A stretch of DNA of 64,000 bases, from the NCBI RefSeq assembly GCF_037975245.1, contig NC_092562.1, positions 18,498,554-18,562,553 of the forward strand, given 5' to 3'. The DNA is from Apostichopus japonicus. Its lineage: Eukaryota > Echinodermata > Holothuroidea > Aspidochirotida > Stichopodidae. This document shows positions 12,801 to 23,500 of this stretch, one piece after another (position 1 is the stretch's first letter; every line of letters begins with the position of its first letter). Position numbers and translations under genes: made by a program. A model generated the notes under the pieces. That model saw only the letters and a list, made by a program, of their open reading frames with translations. It did no database searches and was not told the DNA's origin.

Positions 12801-15800
12801 AAAAAAAAGAAGTATTTTTGTCTTCCATTAATAAAAAAACTCATTTCTTGAAAGTAGTTCTTTTCTGAAAAGTTTATACATTTGATTTCCAATCAGACAA
12901 CCTGCCCTTACTTACAGAGGTTTTCAAGGATTGAACAGCAAAGCTTGTTAAACAAAGCAAAATGAATCTGTGACTGAGACAATTTGTAAATAAACTAACT
13001 GTTCCTCAGATGACGGCAGGGGACACTTTGGTTGTATGACAAAAGACTCGAGTCATTTGAAATCACTGGACAACCCCTAAATGACTGGACAACCCCTAAA
13101 CACTGGACAACCCCTAGACTGGACAACCCCTTAATGACTGGACAACCCCTAAACACTGGACAATCCCTAAAATCCAGCAATGATGATCATTCAGGACTTT
13201 ATTTTTAATTTGTTTCTGTATTTGTGTATGTTATTAAATTATTAGCAATGTCATATCCACACCTCATAATACATAGTGCATGAAATAAAAAATAATGTTA
13301 TTAATTTATTTGCTTTTAGTTTGTGATGAAAGATTGCAGTGTGAAGAATGCATTTCAACTGTAATTATTCTATATTTTTGCTGTGCCCTTTTCTTCAAAT
13401 ACATCCCTGTCAACCATCACAAACAAAAGCAAGGAAGGAAAGAAAACAATAAGAAAATAGACAATCCCTTGACTCATAATTAAACAGACCTTTGGGGTAG
13501 CCGCAGCCCTTCCTTTCACTGACTTCTTTGGTGTTTTCGCTCTCGAGGGACGATAGTTGCTCTCCTCCTCCTCATCGTCACTGCTACTCTCGCTCCCATC
13601 CCATTCATCTTCTTCTTCTTCTTCTTTTATGGATGAGAAGTTGATCCGTCTCTTAGGAGTCTTCCTCAGAGATGATCTCCTGCTTGAAGCTCCAGGCTGT
13701 GGACATGACTGGGGGACTTTCTTACTGGCGACAGCTTGACGGGGGGTATCTTTCCTTCTCTTCACAGATACCTTTGAAGTGGTCCTAGGTGTCTCAGACT
13801 TACTTTCAATCACCTTCTTTTTCAACCTCTTCAATTTCGCTAACCTCTCGTCCTCATTTTCATCCTCGTCTGAGAAGTCGCTATCGGAATCGACATCCTC
13901 AAAGACGAGCTTTCTGTTTCGCTGGGATTTAGTCTTGGTCGGGTCTCTGTGCTTCTGGCCTTTACCACGATCTAACGGAGGGCACGACTGAGGGACTGAA
14001 ATCCGTACGCTCTTCCTCCTAGTGGGTGTGTTTTCACCTCTTTGGCTAGTCGATAGTCTGGACGTGGTCCTCGAGGCTGCCGCAGATTTCGGCTTTGTAT
14101 TCTGCCCAGAATTCGCTATATTTCTTGTCAGACCATTCAAGACCGTCACAGATTTGTTCCGTCCTTTCACAGTGTCGTAAATAGTTTTATCTAAATCTAG
14201 GTCGCAAATGTCATCTTCCCGAAAAGTCACACTGCTTGACGTAAATTTCTTCTTGGTCTTGGAGAAGGTTGATCTCGATTTACTTTTCGGGGTGAACTCA
14301 TCTCCGCTGCTGAAGAACAGGTCCAAAGCGTCTACCACGTCCATGTTACCTTGCGAGACTCTACCAGTGGTTTTATTGGCTGAGACTAAAAGACAAAAAG
14401 TCTGAGACTTCAAGCATTTGATGACACTACAAATGCCGAGATGTTTGAAAAATTATGTTCTATTATAATCTGCATGTTTTGCTTTTCAAAATGTAATTTA
14501 CCAAAATATAAAGGTGAAACTAACCCAATTGTCATCATCATCCAATTTGATTTTGACACTTGCGTCAGATGGAGGCAATCATTTGTGCACCTAACTTCTT
14601 CATGTTAATTACTGCGTATTTAAGGTTCCATTATTGATACAGGTTTTGCTAGTTGACAAATTAAGACATTTCAAGTTCTTAACATGATCAAACATTGACA
14701 CATTATCAACACTATTTTTTTTTTCCTGTTCATATTGAAATTATGAAAGATAAACTAAGTATGCTGGTGAGTCAAATAATGATTAGCCACGTGCAAAATT
14801 TAGCAAATGCTTTCTATCCCATTCTTTGAGCAGTTTTAACACTAAAGGTGTTATGTTGCTCTGAGATTTTACAACACTGAGTATTTTAGTTGCTTCAATT
14901 GACACTGGAAATAATGTGAAGGATCGCTCTCTGTACTTAAGGTATGGTGCATGATTTACTTTTTGGTCCCATTGTCACATGTCACATTTTTTTAGCTTGC
15001 CAAAGCAATAGATTAAGTTTTCTCTTTAACATCAATCCCATCATCTAAGCTAGCTTTCTTGCATTTTGAGTCATCATGGAAGACCCGTGGGGTTGAGGGC
15101 CTAAACCTTTGCAGACCAAGGTCTTACAGAGAACATGTGAAATCTTTACACTTGTAATACATCACAAATACCTTTTCTATGAGGTAAAGACTTGGTCAAT
15201 GCAGCCTTATCTCCCCTCTGCCTAGCAAGCGGAGTCCTCGCTATCCTGTTTCTCCCGCCTGCCTCTCTTTCCTCTTCATCCCCACTCTCTTCATCAGAGC
15301 TCTCTTCATCTCTTCGTCTCACATCTTTCCTTGCTTTTGGTGTTTTCTTGGTCGATTTAGCATTTGCTATGTCATCAGAGAACATAGGCAAAAATTGTGA
15401 CCCATCAAAAGTCCACCGGACAAAGTAAAATGGCCGGTTATTTTTTATTTTGAAGGGTGGTATAGAATCATCTGTATATATGGCCTCAACCTGAAAAAGA
15501 TTTGAGAAAAAAGAAAAATTCTAATCAGAGAAGGTAAGAGTTGATGTCTTGGTGTAGGGAAATTCTCCTTTAAAGATTTCCATGCAAGCATTCACATTCC
15601 CAATGTTCAAATAAACACCTGTTCACCAAGAAAGCGGTTTTGCTTTCTTTCTAATGGTCATTTCAACTACTTTATTTATACCACATTTAATGGACGATGG
15701 GGAACCACTTGGCTTTTTATAAAGCTTATCAAGTATATATGTACGTATATATATATCAGCAATGAGTTGGAAGTCTGGAATATTGAAAAACTTCCAGCCT

Positions 15801-18800
15801 GAACTGAGACTTGAGCCCTGACCTCACACTATATATGCAGACACCCTAACCAAGTAGACTATGGACACTGATTGTATATCCAGAGGTTCCAAAAAACCTG
15901 TTAAGAAACGTTGCCATTAGGGCTGTGAGTTTTCGTTTAAAGACCTAAACGTTTAAACGGCCGATTTTTCGTTCGTTTAAACGTTTAAACATTCGCGAAT
16001 ATCGCGAGAAAACGCCGAGCATAAAGGCGTGGGGTCCAGGGGACCACCCTAGGGCCCTGGTGGGGCGAAAACCCCGGAAAAGGAAAAGGAATTTTTTGCG
16101 TGTCTGGCGATAAAAAAATTCGCAGTTGAGGATGCAAAATACTGACAAACTTTTTTAATTTAAATTGTCACAAAGCTGATGAAAAATTTTAAATGACAAG
16201 TTAGAGTAGCTGTATTATGTTATAAAATGAAAAGGGATTTAATCTGTTTTACAATCTTTAAAAAGTTTAACTTACAGAACCTCGATACACTTAACTATGG
16301 TAGGACATTATTTTTTCCGTATTTTTGGAAATTCTAGAAAATACTTTCTTTTCCCCCCGCTTAACACCAGATGTGGTCTTACAGTTTATTCATAAATGGG
16401 TGTACTAGAGCCTTGTATACATGACATTAGTTGCATTTAGCACGATTTGCCAGTTTCGCGTGAATTTTTCGAAAGTGTTTTGCTGGATCTTTCGTAAAAT
16501 TTGAAAGGTGTACCAACTTACTTTTCGTACGCAATTGGTAATTTCTCTACTGATTTTCAGAGTTTTTTTTTCTCCAATAGATACATTTCCTTTGATCATG
16601 TATTTGAACAACTATTACCAAGTCGAGTATTCGACCCGGTATTGTCTGGTCGGAGAGTTCAACGTGATGGACAGGGATTGTAATCATTTCGATCGAACAT
16701 GCATTGACTGGATTATCTGCGCCGCCGCTGTCGGCTCGATTATAAAGTACACTTGTGCCGCGAATCAGGAAGTTTTCACAAAATATTAACATCGTTCAAG
16801 TTTAAGCCATTCATATTGCCGGATTCATCGGGGGGTGGGGGGTGGGGGGACAAAAGTAGGATTACGTTCGCGGTTTATGATTCGACTGATCGTAAGTTGT
16901 GTTGTTATTTCGCGTAGTAGACAAAATAAACACGGGAATTGATACACGATTTTTGCCAATAATTTAAATTTCAGTTGATATCATAGTTTCGTTTAAACGT
17001 TCCTAAAGTTTTATTAAACGTTTAAATGATGTTTCGTTCGTTTACACGTTTAATAGTGTAAATGGCACAGCACTAGTTGCCATTTCACTATACCTCTCCC
17101 CACCTGTATGTATAATAGCTAGTGCTCGTTGGTGACATATATCTGTTTACTCTATATATATATATATACCGTATATGTATATACATACAGTACACACATC
17201 TTTACTTGATAAGCTGTCCTAAATTGTACAATACTTACAACACATTGACCAATGATAGTCTCCGCATCGATATCAACTTCCACTATGCTAGATTTTGGTC
17301 TGTTAAACAAAAACAACTCTTGTTCATGAGCCACCATGGGCATCCGGAGTTCCCCAAGGGCTGGAAGCTCTGATTTCCTCAGGTACCATTGGACCTTAGC
17401 CCTTTTACTGTCCATAGCTTGACCTGTGAGTCAAGCAGAGGGAAAAATCTTGTCAGCTTAATTGGGTAATGATTATGAATTAATGTATAAAATTTCAAGA
17501 TTCATTTGCACAACACCTGTAGATCTTAATAGCCTAAATTATTTTGTTTGATGCTGGCCAGCAGGGTTGTCGATTACAGATGGCAACGTTCCCCCCACCC
17601 CCAAGGAAATACACGGTCACTGTATAAAATTTCAATATAGGCCCCTTTATATAAAAAATTTAAGAAGAACAGTAGTGGAAGGAATCAAAACCATGGGGTG
17701 AAAACTAGAAATGTTGGTATAATTACAGGCTGGTTGCAACATCAAGTCAAAGTTTTAACTTTGGCAAAAAGGGAAGGAATGAGAGGGACAAAACCAAGAT
17801 TAACTTGTTACACTTTCTTCCACATTATCCTTAAACAAAACCCTGAAGTAAATCTTCAATAAAAAGGAGATAAGTGTAACATTATCTATGACATGATAAA
17901 TATATAAAATTTACCATTACTATTATTACACTATCAACAAGTTTACTAACCATTATCATAAAAGTGTTCAACCACAGCCACAAAGTCCTCTCCATCAACG
18001 TTGTCAATGACGACAATATCCCCTGTACTGACAATGGTTTGGTCTGGTAATTGTAAATGCCTGAGAACAAGAAAATAGTAATTTACATAATTCAAAACTA
18101 TGCAGAATATCTTTTGACGCATCATACTTCTTACTAGCCTACTGTACTGACCAAGGAACTCTACAAGAAGGAAAGAAAAATCAACAAATTTGTCCCAATG
18201 GTAACTGAATGTGACCCTTAAAGAATCATGGATTTTGCATTGAAGTTTAATTTTGCTTCACTCTGACCAATTCTCATAACATTAAGACATAATTTGTTAC
18301 CCCTCAATATGCAGTTACAAATTCCAGCTAATTGGTTGAGCAATCATAATGATGGTTGAGTACTTAAGTCCTTTTTTAGTAATGTGTTACATTTTCATTT
18401 GAGAATGTTTCATCATTGTTTCATCAATGTTGGTATGATTTTGATGGACTATGTTATCAGGTGCAAGTCATAGTTTTGGAATTTCATGGATAGTGACTGA
18501 CAAATGTATTGTCTATCATGAAGTATACTTTAGAACAGAGTATAATGCAAGTGTCTACAGACATAACAAATAGGCCTTTGAAAAGGCCATATAGCTACAA
18601 CTTTTGAGCACACTAGCCCAGCTGCAAAACAAAGAATGGCAATTTGATCATGGTGTGTATCGCCTATGCCCTGTGCGTCTGGTTTGGCCTAGGTCCTAGT
18701 TCACTAAGTTATATTTTGACCTAGGCTAGGCCTATAGAGGCTTTGTCAAAGTACAGTAGTTCAATGATAGGGAATGGCATTGTTAAAAGTTTGCAAAACT

Positions 18801-19295
18801 ATCACCCCTTCTTCTCTAGGCAAATCACCCAGGAACCTAGGCACGACAACCGAACTACTACTAGCCTACTAGTATTTAGTCCACACACAGTCCCAGTTTC
18901 CTTAGTCCTTACACGTTACAGAGTGTGAATGTGTGATCATCGTGAATTGTGTATCACGAGTTCCGTCAGAAAGGTTACAACATCTAATTACAATAACGGG
19001 CCCGGCCTGAAACATCCTTTTTGCTGATCTATATATAATCTATTGTATTTCTTAGAATCAGTTTGGCGATGGCCTTATGTTGAACAGTCGTTACATAACT
19101 GTTATGTTAGTAAAACAGACTCGATGTATGCAAATATCCCTTTAACTTTAAGCTTAACAAGGCAATTACGTATCTACAATAATTGAACGTGCATTATGTA
19201 CACTGACTTATTTCTTACTCGTAATATTTCTTCGATCTACGCTTTGAAGCTCCCTCCACGGTGAACTTCCCTTTCCAGCAGTATTGCATTTCCAT
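3815..19295 (-). CDS. ORC1: Origin recognition complex subunit 1 (14 coding exons)
   Basis: ORC1 is the AAA+ ATPase of the complex that marks replication origins and loads MCM with CDC6 in the nucleus. Coding exons, 5' to 3' on the minus strand: 19295-19219, 18060-17951, 17423-17239, 15490-15172, 14385-13490, 12705-12611, 11368-11267, 10706-10535, 9201-9094, 8376-8227, 7863-7744, 6094-5840, 5413-5377, 3978-3815. All introns are GT-AG and the phases join to 930 codons (929 aa; human is about 861). Visible parts: an N-terminal BAH domain (about residues 40-170; [17 protein letters not shown]); a long basic and acidic disordered linker carried by the 896-bp fifth exon; the AAA+ entry [14 protein letters not shown]; Walker A GVPGTGKT (about 601-608); Walker B LIVDELD (about 684-690); sensor-1 [11 protein letters not shown]; sensor-2 [14 protein letters not shown]; and a C-terminal winged helix ending [13 protein letters not shown]. 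The start is the first Met, with CAATAC-type codons following. No broken exon was seen. Confidence 0.97.
4254..5120 (-). mobile_element. 5'-truncated L2/CR1-like LINE in the last ORC1 intron
   Basis: This is the 3' end of a non-LTR retrotransposon in the same orientation as ORC1. An open frame runs unbroken from about 5118 to 4350 (about 257 codons) and encodes the C-terminal reverse transcriptase and thumb region. Diagnostic L2/CR1-type motifs are [65 protein letters not shown] and APHLWNNLP. On the minus strand the 3' end reads GCGCTATATAAATATTTG and then an ATT repeat (4254-4275), the usual tail of this clade. The 5' end stops at a poly-G run and a palindromic element. The open frame suggests a fairly recent insertion. 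The endonuclease and the catalytic FADD part are absent, so this copy is dead on arrival. Confidence 0.9.
5121..5312. mobile_element. Palindromic MITE-like hairpin beside the LINE
   Basis: Two imperfect inverted arms face each other: about 5121-5200 (GTTGTTGGAATG, then GGATTCTACTCAGCTAGC) and about 5232-5310 (GCTAGCTGAGTAGAAATCC, then CCTTCCAACAACCC). The outer G-run at 5121 is matched by the C-run near 5303. The loop is only about 30 bp. It looks like a small nonautonomous inverted-repeat transposon lying against the truncated 5' end of the LINE and about 65 bp from ORC1 exon 13. No clear target duplication could be read. Confidence 0.6.
6668..7296. repeat. Putative transposon-derived repeat, GTGGCGTTACCAG ends
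   Basis: The left end GTGGCGTTACCAGA (6671-6684) is a near inverted match to the right end (TCTGGTTAAGCCAC, about 7278-7291), with 12 of 14 bases agreeing. The interior is noncoding and rich in G-runs, and an internal ACATAGCCAGGATTTC resembles the same terminal motif. It lies in the ORC1 intron between 6095 and 7743. Clear target duplications were not seen, so the boundaries and class are uncertain. Confidence 0.4.
9341..10232. mobile_element. Nonautonomous hAT-type DNA transposon (892 bp) in ORC1 intron
   Basis: The left end TAGTGCTGATAG (9341) and right end CTATCAGCACTA (to 10232) are perfect 12-bp terminal inverted repeats of the hAT pattern. Subterminal inverted similarity continues: GTCGATTAATCG on the left and GGCGATTAATCAATTA on the right. 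The flanking octamers are ACGTGTAG (9333-9340) and ATGTGTAG (10233-10240), an 8-bp target duplication with one mismatch, as expected for hAT. No transposase reading frame is present. It lies between the Walker A exon and the Walker B exon of ORC1. Confidence 0.85.
11779..12223. repeat. Putative transposon remnant in ORC1 intron
   Basis: A segment starting CAGGGGTGTCAGA (11779) and ending near 12223 with the complement of CAGTGGCGTCTGAG has partly matching inverted ends of the common CAGTGGCG type. It contains a short strong palindrome around 11872-11904 (GCGCTACGCGCCA and TGGCGCGTAGCG). No coding part or target duplication is visible, so the class is unknown. Confidence 0.35.
12370..12610 (+). 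mobile_element. tRNA-derived SINE touching ORC1 exon 6
   Basis: A tRNA-like head at 12370-12435 has pairing ends (GGAGTG and CACTCC), an A-box-like TAGCTCAGTGGTTA and a B-box-like GGTTCGAGTC. It is followed by a body of about 160 bp and an ACAT tail repeat at about 12593-12610. It is in the ORC1 intron 11369-12610, antisense to the gene. The tail ends exactly at the exon boundary, so on the minus strand the intron begins GTATGTATGTATGT and the 5' splice site is made of SINE tail sequence. It is not a functional tRNA gene: the anticodon arm is poor and the body and tail are those of a retroposon. Confidence 0.8.
13060..13172. repeat. Short tandem repeat, unit ACTGGACAACCCCTAA
   Basis: About six imperfect copies of a 16-20-bp unit (ACTGGACAACCCCTAA with an ATG or AC linker) lie in the ORC1 intron between 12706 and 13489. 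They make an artefactual reading frame on the minus strand and no real protein. Confidence 0.85.
15918..17075. mobile_element. Nonautonomous hAT-type DNA transposon (1158 bp) in ORC1 intron
   Basis: The left end TAGGGCTGTG (15918) and right end CACAGCACTA (to 17075) form hAT-like terminal inverted repeats with one mismatch in 10. The flanking octamer GTTGCCAT is identical on both sides (15910-15917 and 17076-17083), a clean 8-bp target duplication. Both subterminal regions carry many copies of the palindromic motif CGTTTAAACG, likely transposase binding sites. No transposase is encoded; small frames inside have no recognisable domain. It sits between the two ORC1 exons that encode the BAH domain core. 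Confidence 0.9.
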
Positions 19296-20561
19296 GATTA
19301 CAAATAAAATAAACGAATGCTCCCAAACCAAACTGAAGGTAAAGAGGAAAAGATATCTTCACCTCGAATTAGACTGAGATTTTAACACAGTATTGCAAGT
19401 GAACAAATTGATCAGCTGTTTATTTCAGTGTTGCCGCGGCGTCGTTCATGCTTCGCGCGAAATGAAGCACGTGGTACATAACACTGTTGGTCGATTCCAT
19501 TCTGTTTAGAGGTTTGTGTGTTTGGTTTGTGTGTTTGATTTCAACTTAGTTTAGCAATTTTCTAAGGTATCGTAACCAATCGAATACTGACTGTGAAATT
19601 GGGAATTAATTTTAAAAGAGCAAAGACATTTTGGGCGATGAAACGAAAATAAGTGGTATAAATAGTCCGTATAAAGTATAAGTCCTATAGAAAGAAGAAA
19701 AGAACGACAATAATTTTACCAAAGGAAAACTAGTAGGCCTATATCAAAGCTGCAACTGCTTGCCACGAGCCTTCCACCGTGGACTCCAGCCTGGACACTA
19801 AGATCCATACAAAAGGCAATTCGAAGCATTTTTTTCCTTCTATATTTGCTTGTAAATTACCAAAAGAGATGATGAAATATCTGTCTTACTGGACTGTTCC
19901 AGGGCCCCTGCAGAGCCCTGCATGGCCATCATCCCAGTTTAGTGTAGCGTAAAGAAACTTGCCATCCGCATATGCTCAGCCCCTGAGCCCCTGAAAATGT
20001 TCCATGTTACGCCCGTGTCTATCGACTTCTTTACATCTTCAAGAAAAAGAAGCATGAATTGCAAATGGGCCTACATAATTATAGGAAAGGTGATGAGGCC
20101 TGTATTTTCTTAGAAATCCGAGAATTGTTAACCTTTTTAAGAAAGGGCCCAGGGGAGGGTATACATTACCCGATTTTAGGTAGGTTTGGATCATTATCAT
20201 AACATATAAAACAGGAAGCGAGTAAGAGTCCGTTTCTACATAGACATTCAAACTTATGTGACCGGGTTTCACATGAGAATATATATGGCGCAATAGCTCT
20301 TGTACAGACTCAAAGCCATACGGACTCAATATGGCCCCATAGAGACACAGATCCTGTTTATTTACCCCCCCCCCCATTTTTCTTTAGGCCTCCTGATTTA
20401 CACTGGTCCCCCAGACTGTAGCCCCTCTCATCCCATCTTCTCAGGCCTGCTTAGGCACTAAACACGGAACACCTCCAATTTTAATATTAGGGACTGAACT
20501 GGGAAAGAGGGAGCTCGACTACTTTTTTTCGGCGTTGAATTGATCATAGGTTGTAAACAAA
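19296..20561. promoter_or_regulatory. Divergent ORC1 / PRPF38A promoter region
   Basis: The start codons of ORC1 (minus) and PRPF38A (plus) are 1266 bp apart and point away from each other, so this spacer must hold both promoters and 5' untranslated regions. I see no certain TATA box at a fitting distance. The ORC1-proximal 250 bp is locally richer in CpG (GCCGCGGCGTCG at about 19432-19443, GCTTCGCGCGAA at about 19451-19462). A 112-codon minus frame at 20039-20377 has no family resemblance and is not called. Confidence 0.6.
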
Positions 20562-23500
20562 ATGGCGAATCGCACAGTGAAGGACGCCAAAAGTGTGAAG
20601 GGTACAAACCCTCAATATTTGATCGAAAAAATCACACGTTCAAGAATTTATGAATGCAGATATTGGAAAGAAGAATGTTTTGCTTTGACAGGTATGTTTC
20701 AAGTTTGAGCAGGTCAGAAATAATGGTTGCGTTGACGTTAAAATTGTAAGCCTAGTTTGGACCACTGATGTAATGTAATCTAGGCTGCACTGGTCGTATA
20801 GGTGTCACTCAGTAGTAAGGGTGGGCAAAGCCTAGTTATGCGAATTTGCGATCACTTTGCGGGGAATTTCGAAGCTTACCAGTCAAAACGTCCCTTAACC
20901 AAAACGTCCCCGTACCAAAACGCCTCCGCTTTTGGTCAAAACGTCCCCGTTGGTCAAAACGTCCCTGTAAGTCAAAACGTCCCCGTCTAATACATTCATT
21001 CACAGTTGTTAATATATATTAATTTGAAGTTATTATTTGGCTAAGTTATCAGCATGCAAGTTGGATTACAGGATTACAGGCGCTAAATAAATCATGAAGG
21101 ACTATATATCGTTTAGGGCAGAGACGGGAAAGGGGGCTGGGGCTATAGCCGTGGTCCCCCTTCTAGACCATCAAAAAATAAGAAGGCAGAATAAATTCTG
21201 GAAAAGGGTACTAAAATAGGCAAACAATCACAAAAATCAAAAATATAAAGTGTCTTCAGAAAAAAATAAACATGTGCTGTAGGAAAATATATATCACTTT
21301 CATCCAGTCTCTGTCTCGCATATTCCAAAAGTAACTTGTTGTACATAAACAAAACAAAAATTCTTTTATATTCCCTTCCCTCAATATCATATATATTCAT
21401 TCATTCAGAAACCAACTCGTGTTTAAAAAAAGTCCTATTACCCTACAGCCCTCTTGCATTCCCTTTTCTAGTATCTTACCTCAGAAAATTATACTCAAAA
21501 ATGTTTCCGCCCTCATACCCGGCACTTCCCACTCCTAAAAACTGTTTTCAACCTAAAATATACTTAACCTTACCCTTTGATTTGAACTAAAAACATTGAC
21601 ACTTGCATTCCAACTGATTAAAAAAGCGGGGACGTTTTGACTCAAGGGGACGTTTTGACTGCGGGACGTTTGGTAAAAAGCGGGGACGTTTTGGTCTTAA
21701 AACTGCGGGGACGTTTTGGTAAAGGGACGTTTTGACTGGATACCATTTCGAAGGCAGGCCAATTTCAACTTCTTGTACTGATACATGAGAGATAGTGCTG
21801 TTACCAGTTCCAGATATTTCTTACAAACTCTGACAAAAACAAAAAATTTGAACTACGTTACTTGGAAACATTAGAATGACTGAGGGGATGTGGTTGCCAG
21901 CCAGACTAGCCAAAGTCTAACATTAATCACTTGAAAAGGTTTACGATCTCATGAGTACACAAAGAACTTTTCTTTTTGGTATGATGACAGGTACTATATA
22001 TACTTTTCGCTTGACATACAGTATAAACAAAGGGGATTATATTTTGTCTTGTAATGTTGGCATCAGTGTCTAAAGAGGTAATTGACGCTATGTAACACTT
22101 TCCACACATTCACAGCTGAATTGTTGGTAGACAAAGCGATGGAACTTCGCTACATTGGAGGTACATTTGGAGGCAACATAAAGCCAACACCTTTCCTTTG
22201 TCTGATACTAAAGATGTTACAAATTCAACCCGAGAAGGACATCATCATTGAATTTATCAAGAACGAAGACTTCAAGTAAGTTTTTGAAACTTCCATCAAT
22301 TGTGTTGGTTGATAAGGTATTGCTAGTATTCAGGGCAATGCTCTTTTTCAAGTGTTACCTCTTTAACAATGTTCTATAATAATCTTACCTGTGAAAAAAA
22401 AGTAGGAAGATTCAGTTTGTTATATTTCAATCTATAATTGAGCCTGATAATGAGGTTAATGTATGTAACATTGGCTGACTTTCCACCAAACTCATAAATG
22501 TGTTTTAAAGCTGCTACTAAAAGTAAGAAACAGATAAGGTAACTTATTTGAAAGTAATTTATTTAAATGAATTACTTATTTCTCTTATATTTACTCCAGT
22601 ATTATCATTATTATCTTTATGGTCTTTAATAGTATAATGAGGCTGAAAAGTCTCCAACCATGAAGTACCTGTCCCCTGAGAGTGAAAATGCTTAAAGTTT
22701 TATTTGAGAAAGTAAGCCTTGTTTTATATATATATAAATTGCACTATAGAAGTAACTCATTTTACATCAATTAGTTCATTGTATTATTTTACGGTTGTTG
22801 TTTACAAATCATCACTAAACCATCATGACATTTCAACGTTCTGTTTCCTAGGTACGTGCGTCTGCTAGGAGCATTTTATATGAGGATCGTAGGTGAATCT
22901 CTGGATGTTTATAAGTATCTGGAACCGTTGTATCTGGACTACAGAAAAATAAGAACTCAGAATAAACAAGGAGGTACTGTGATCTCTCAGTCTTTAGCAT
23001 ACCCCTATTTACGTACTATTTCAGTTAGTGGGCTCCAAGTGTTTGCTGCTACTGTATGTTCAATAAATCTCTCTAGCATAAATCATCAAGTACTATAGTC
23101 AGAGAGGAAAAATCCCAAAGGGGGCAGGGGATGAGGCAGAGGGATGAGGCAGGGGGTGAGGCAGGGGTAAGGGAACGTAACCAGGGAAGTGGACGGGGAA
23201 GCAGGCAGGGAATTGATATCTTTATACCAGTTAACTTACTTCCATAATTTAATGGAAGTGATTTTTATTTTTTTCATCTGACCTAAAATGTGTTACATTG
23301 GTAAACGATTATTATCCAGTCTATAAGAAAAATGCCTTGCTAGAGACTTATATTGTTCAGACAGCAAACACACCTCTTTGGTTAGGTTATAGGCATATTG
23401 CAATGGGTTAATTTTGTCAAATTCACATTTGTGCCTTTGTTGTGACCCTAACAGAGTTTGTGCTCTCGCACGTGGATGAATTCATCGACGAACTTCTTCG

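Noticed and set aside
13557-14405. Plus-strand frames rich in serine and leucine
   Set aside because: They are antisense shadows of the acidic and basic linker exon of ORC1.
20039-20377. 112-codon minus frame in the ORC1-PRPF38A spacer
   Set aside because: No family resemblance, begins in a G-run, and no splice partners were found.
20879-21745. Regularly spaced repeats that might suggest a CRISPR array
   Set aside because: The units are short, irregular and inverted between the two ends, with a 9-bp target duplication outside; this is a transposon in animal DNA.
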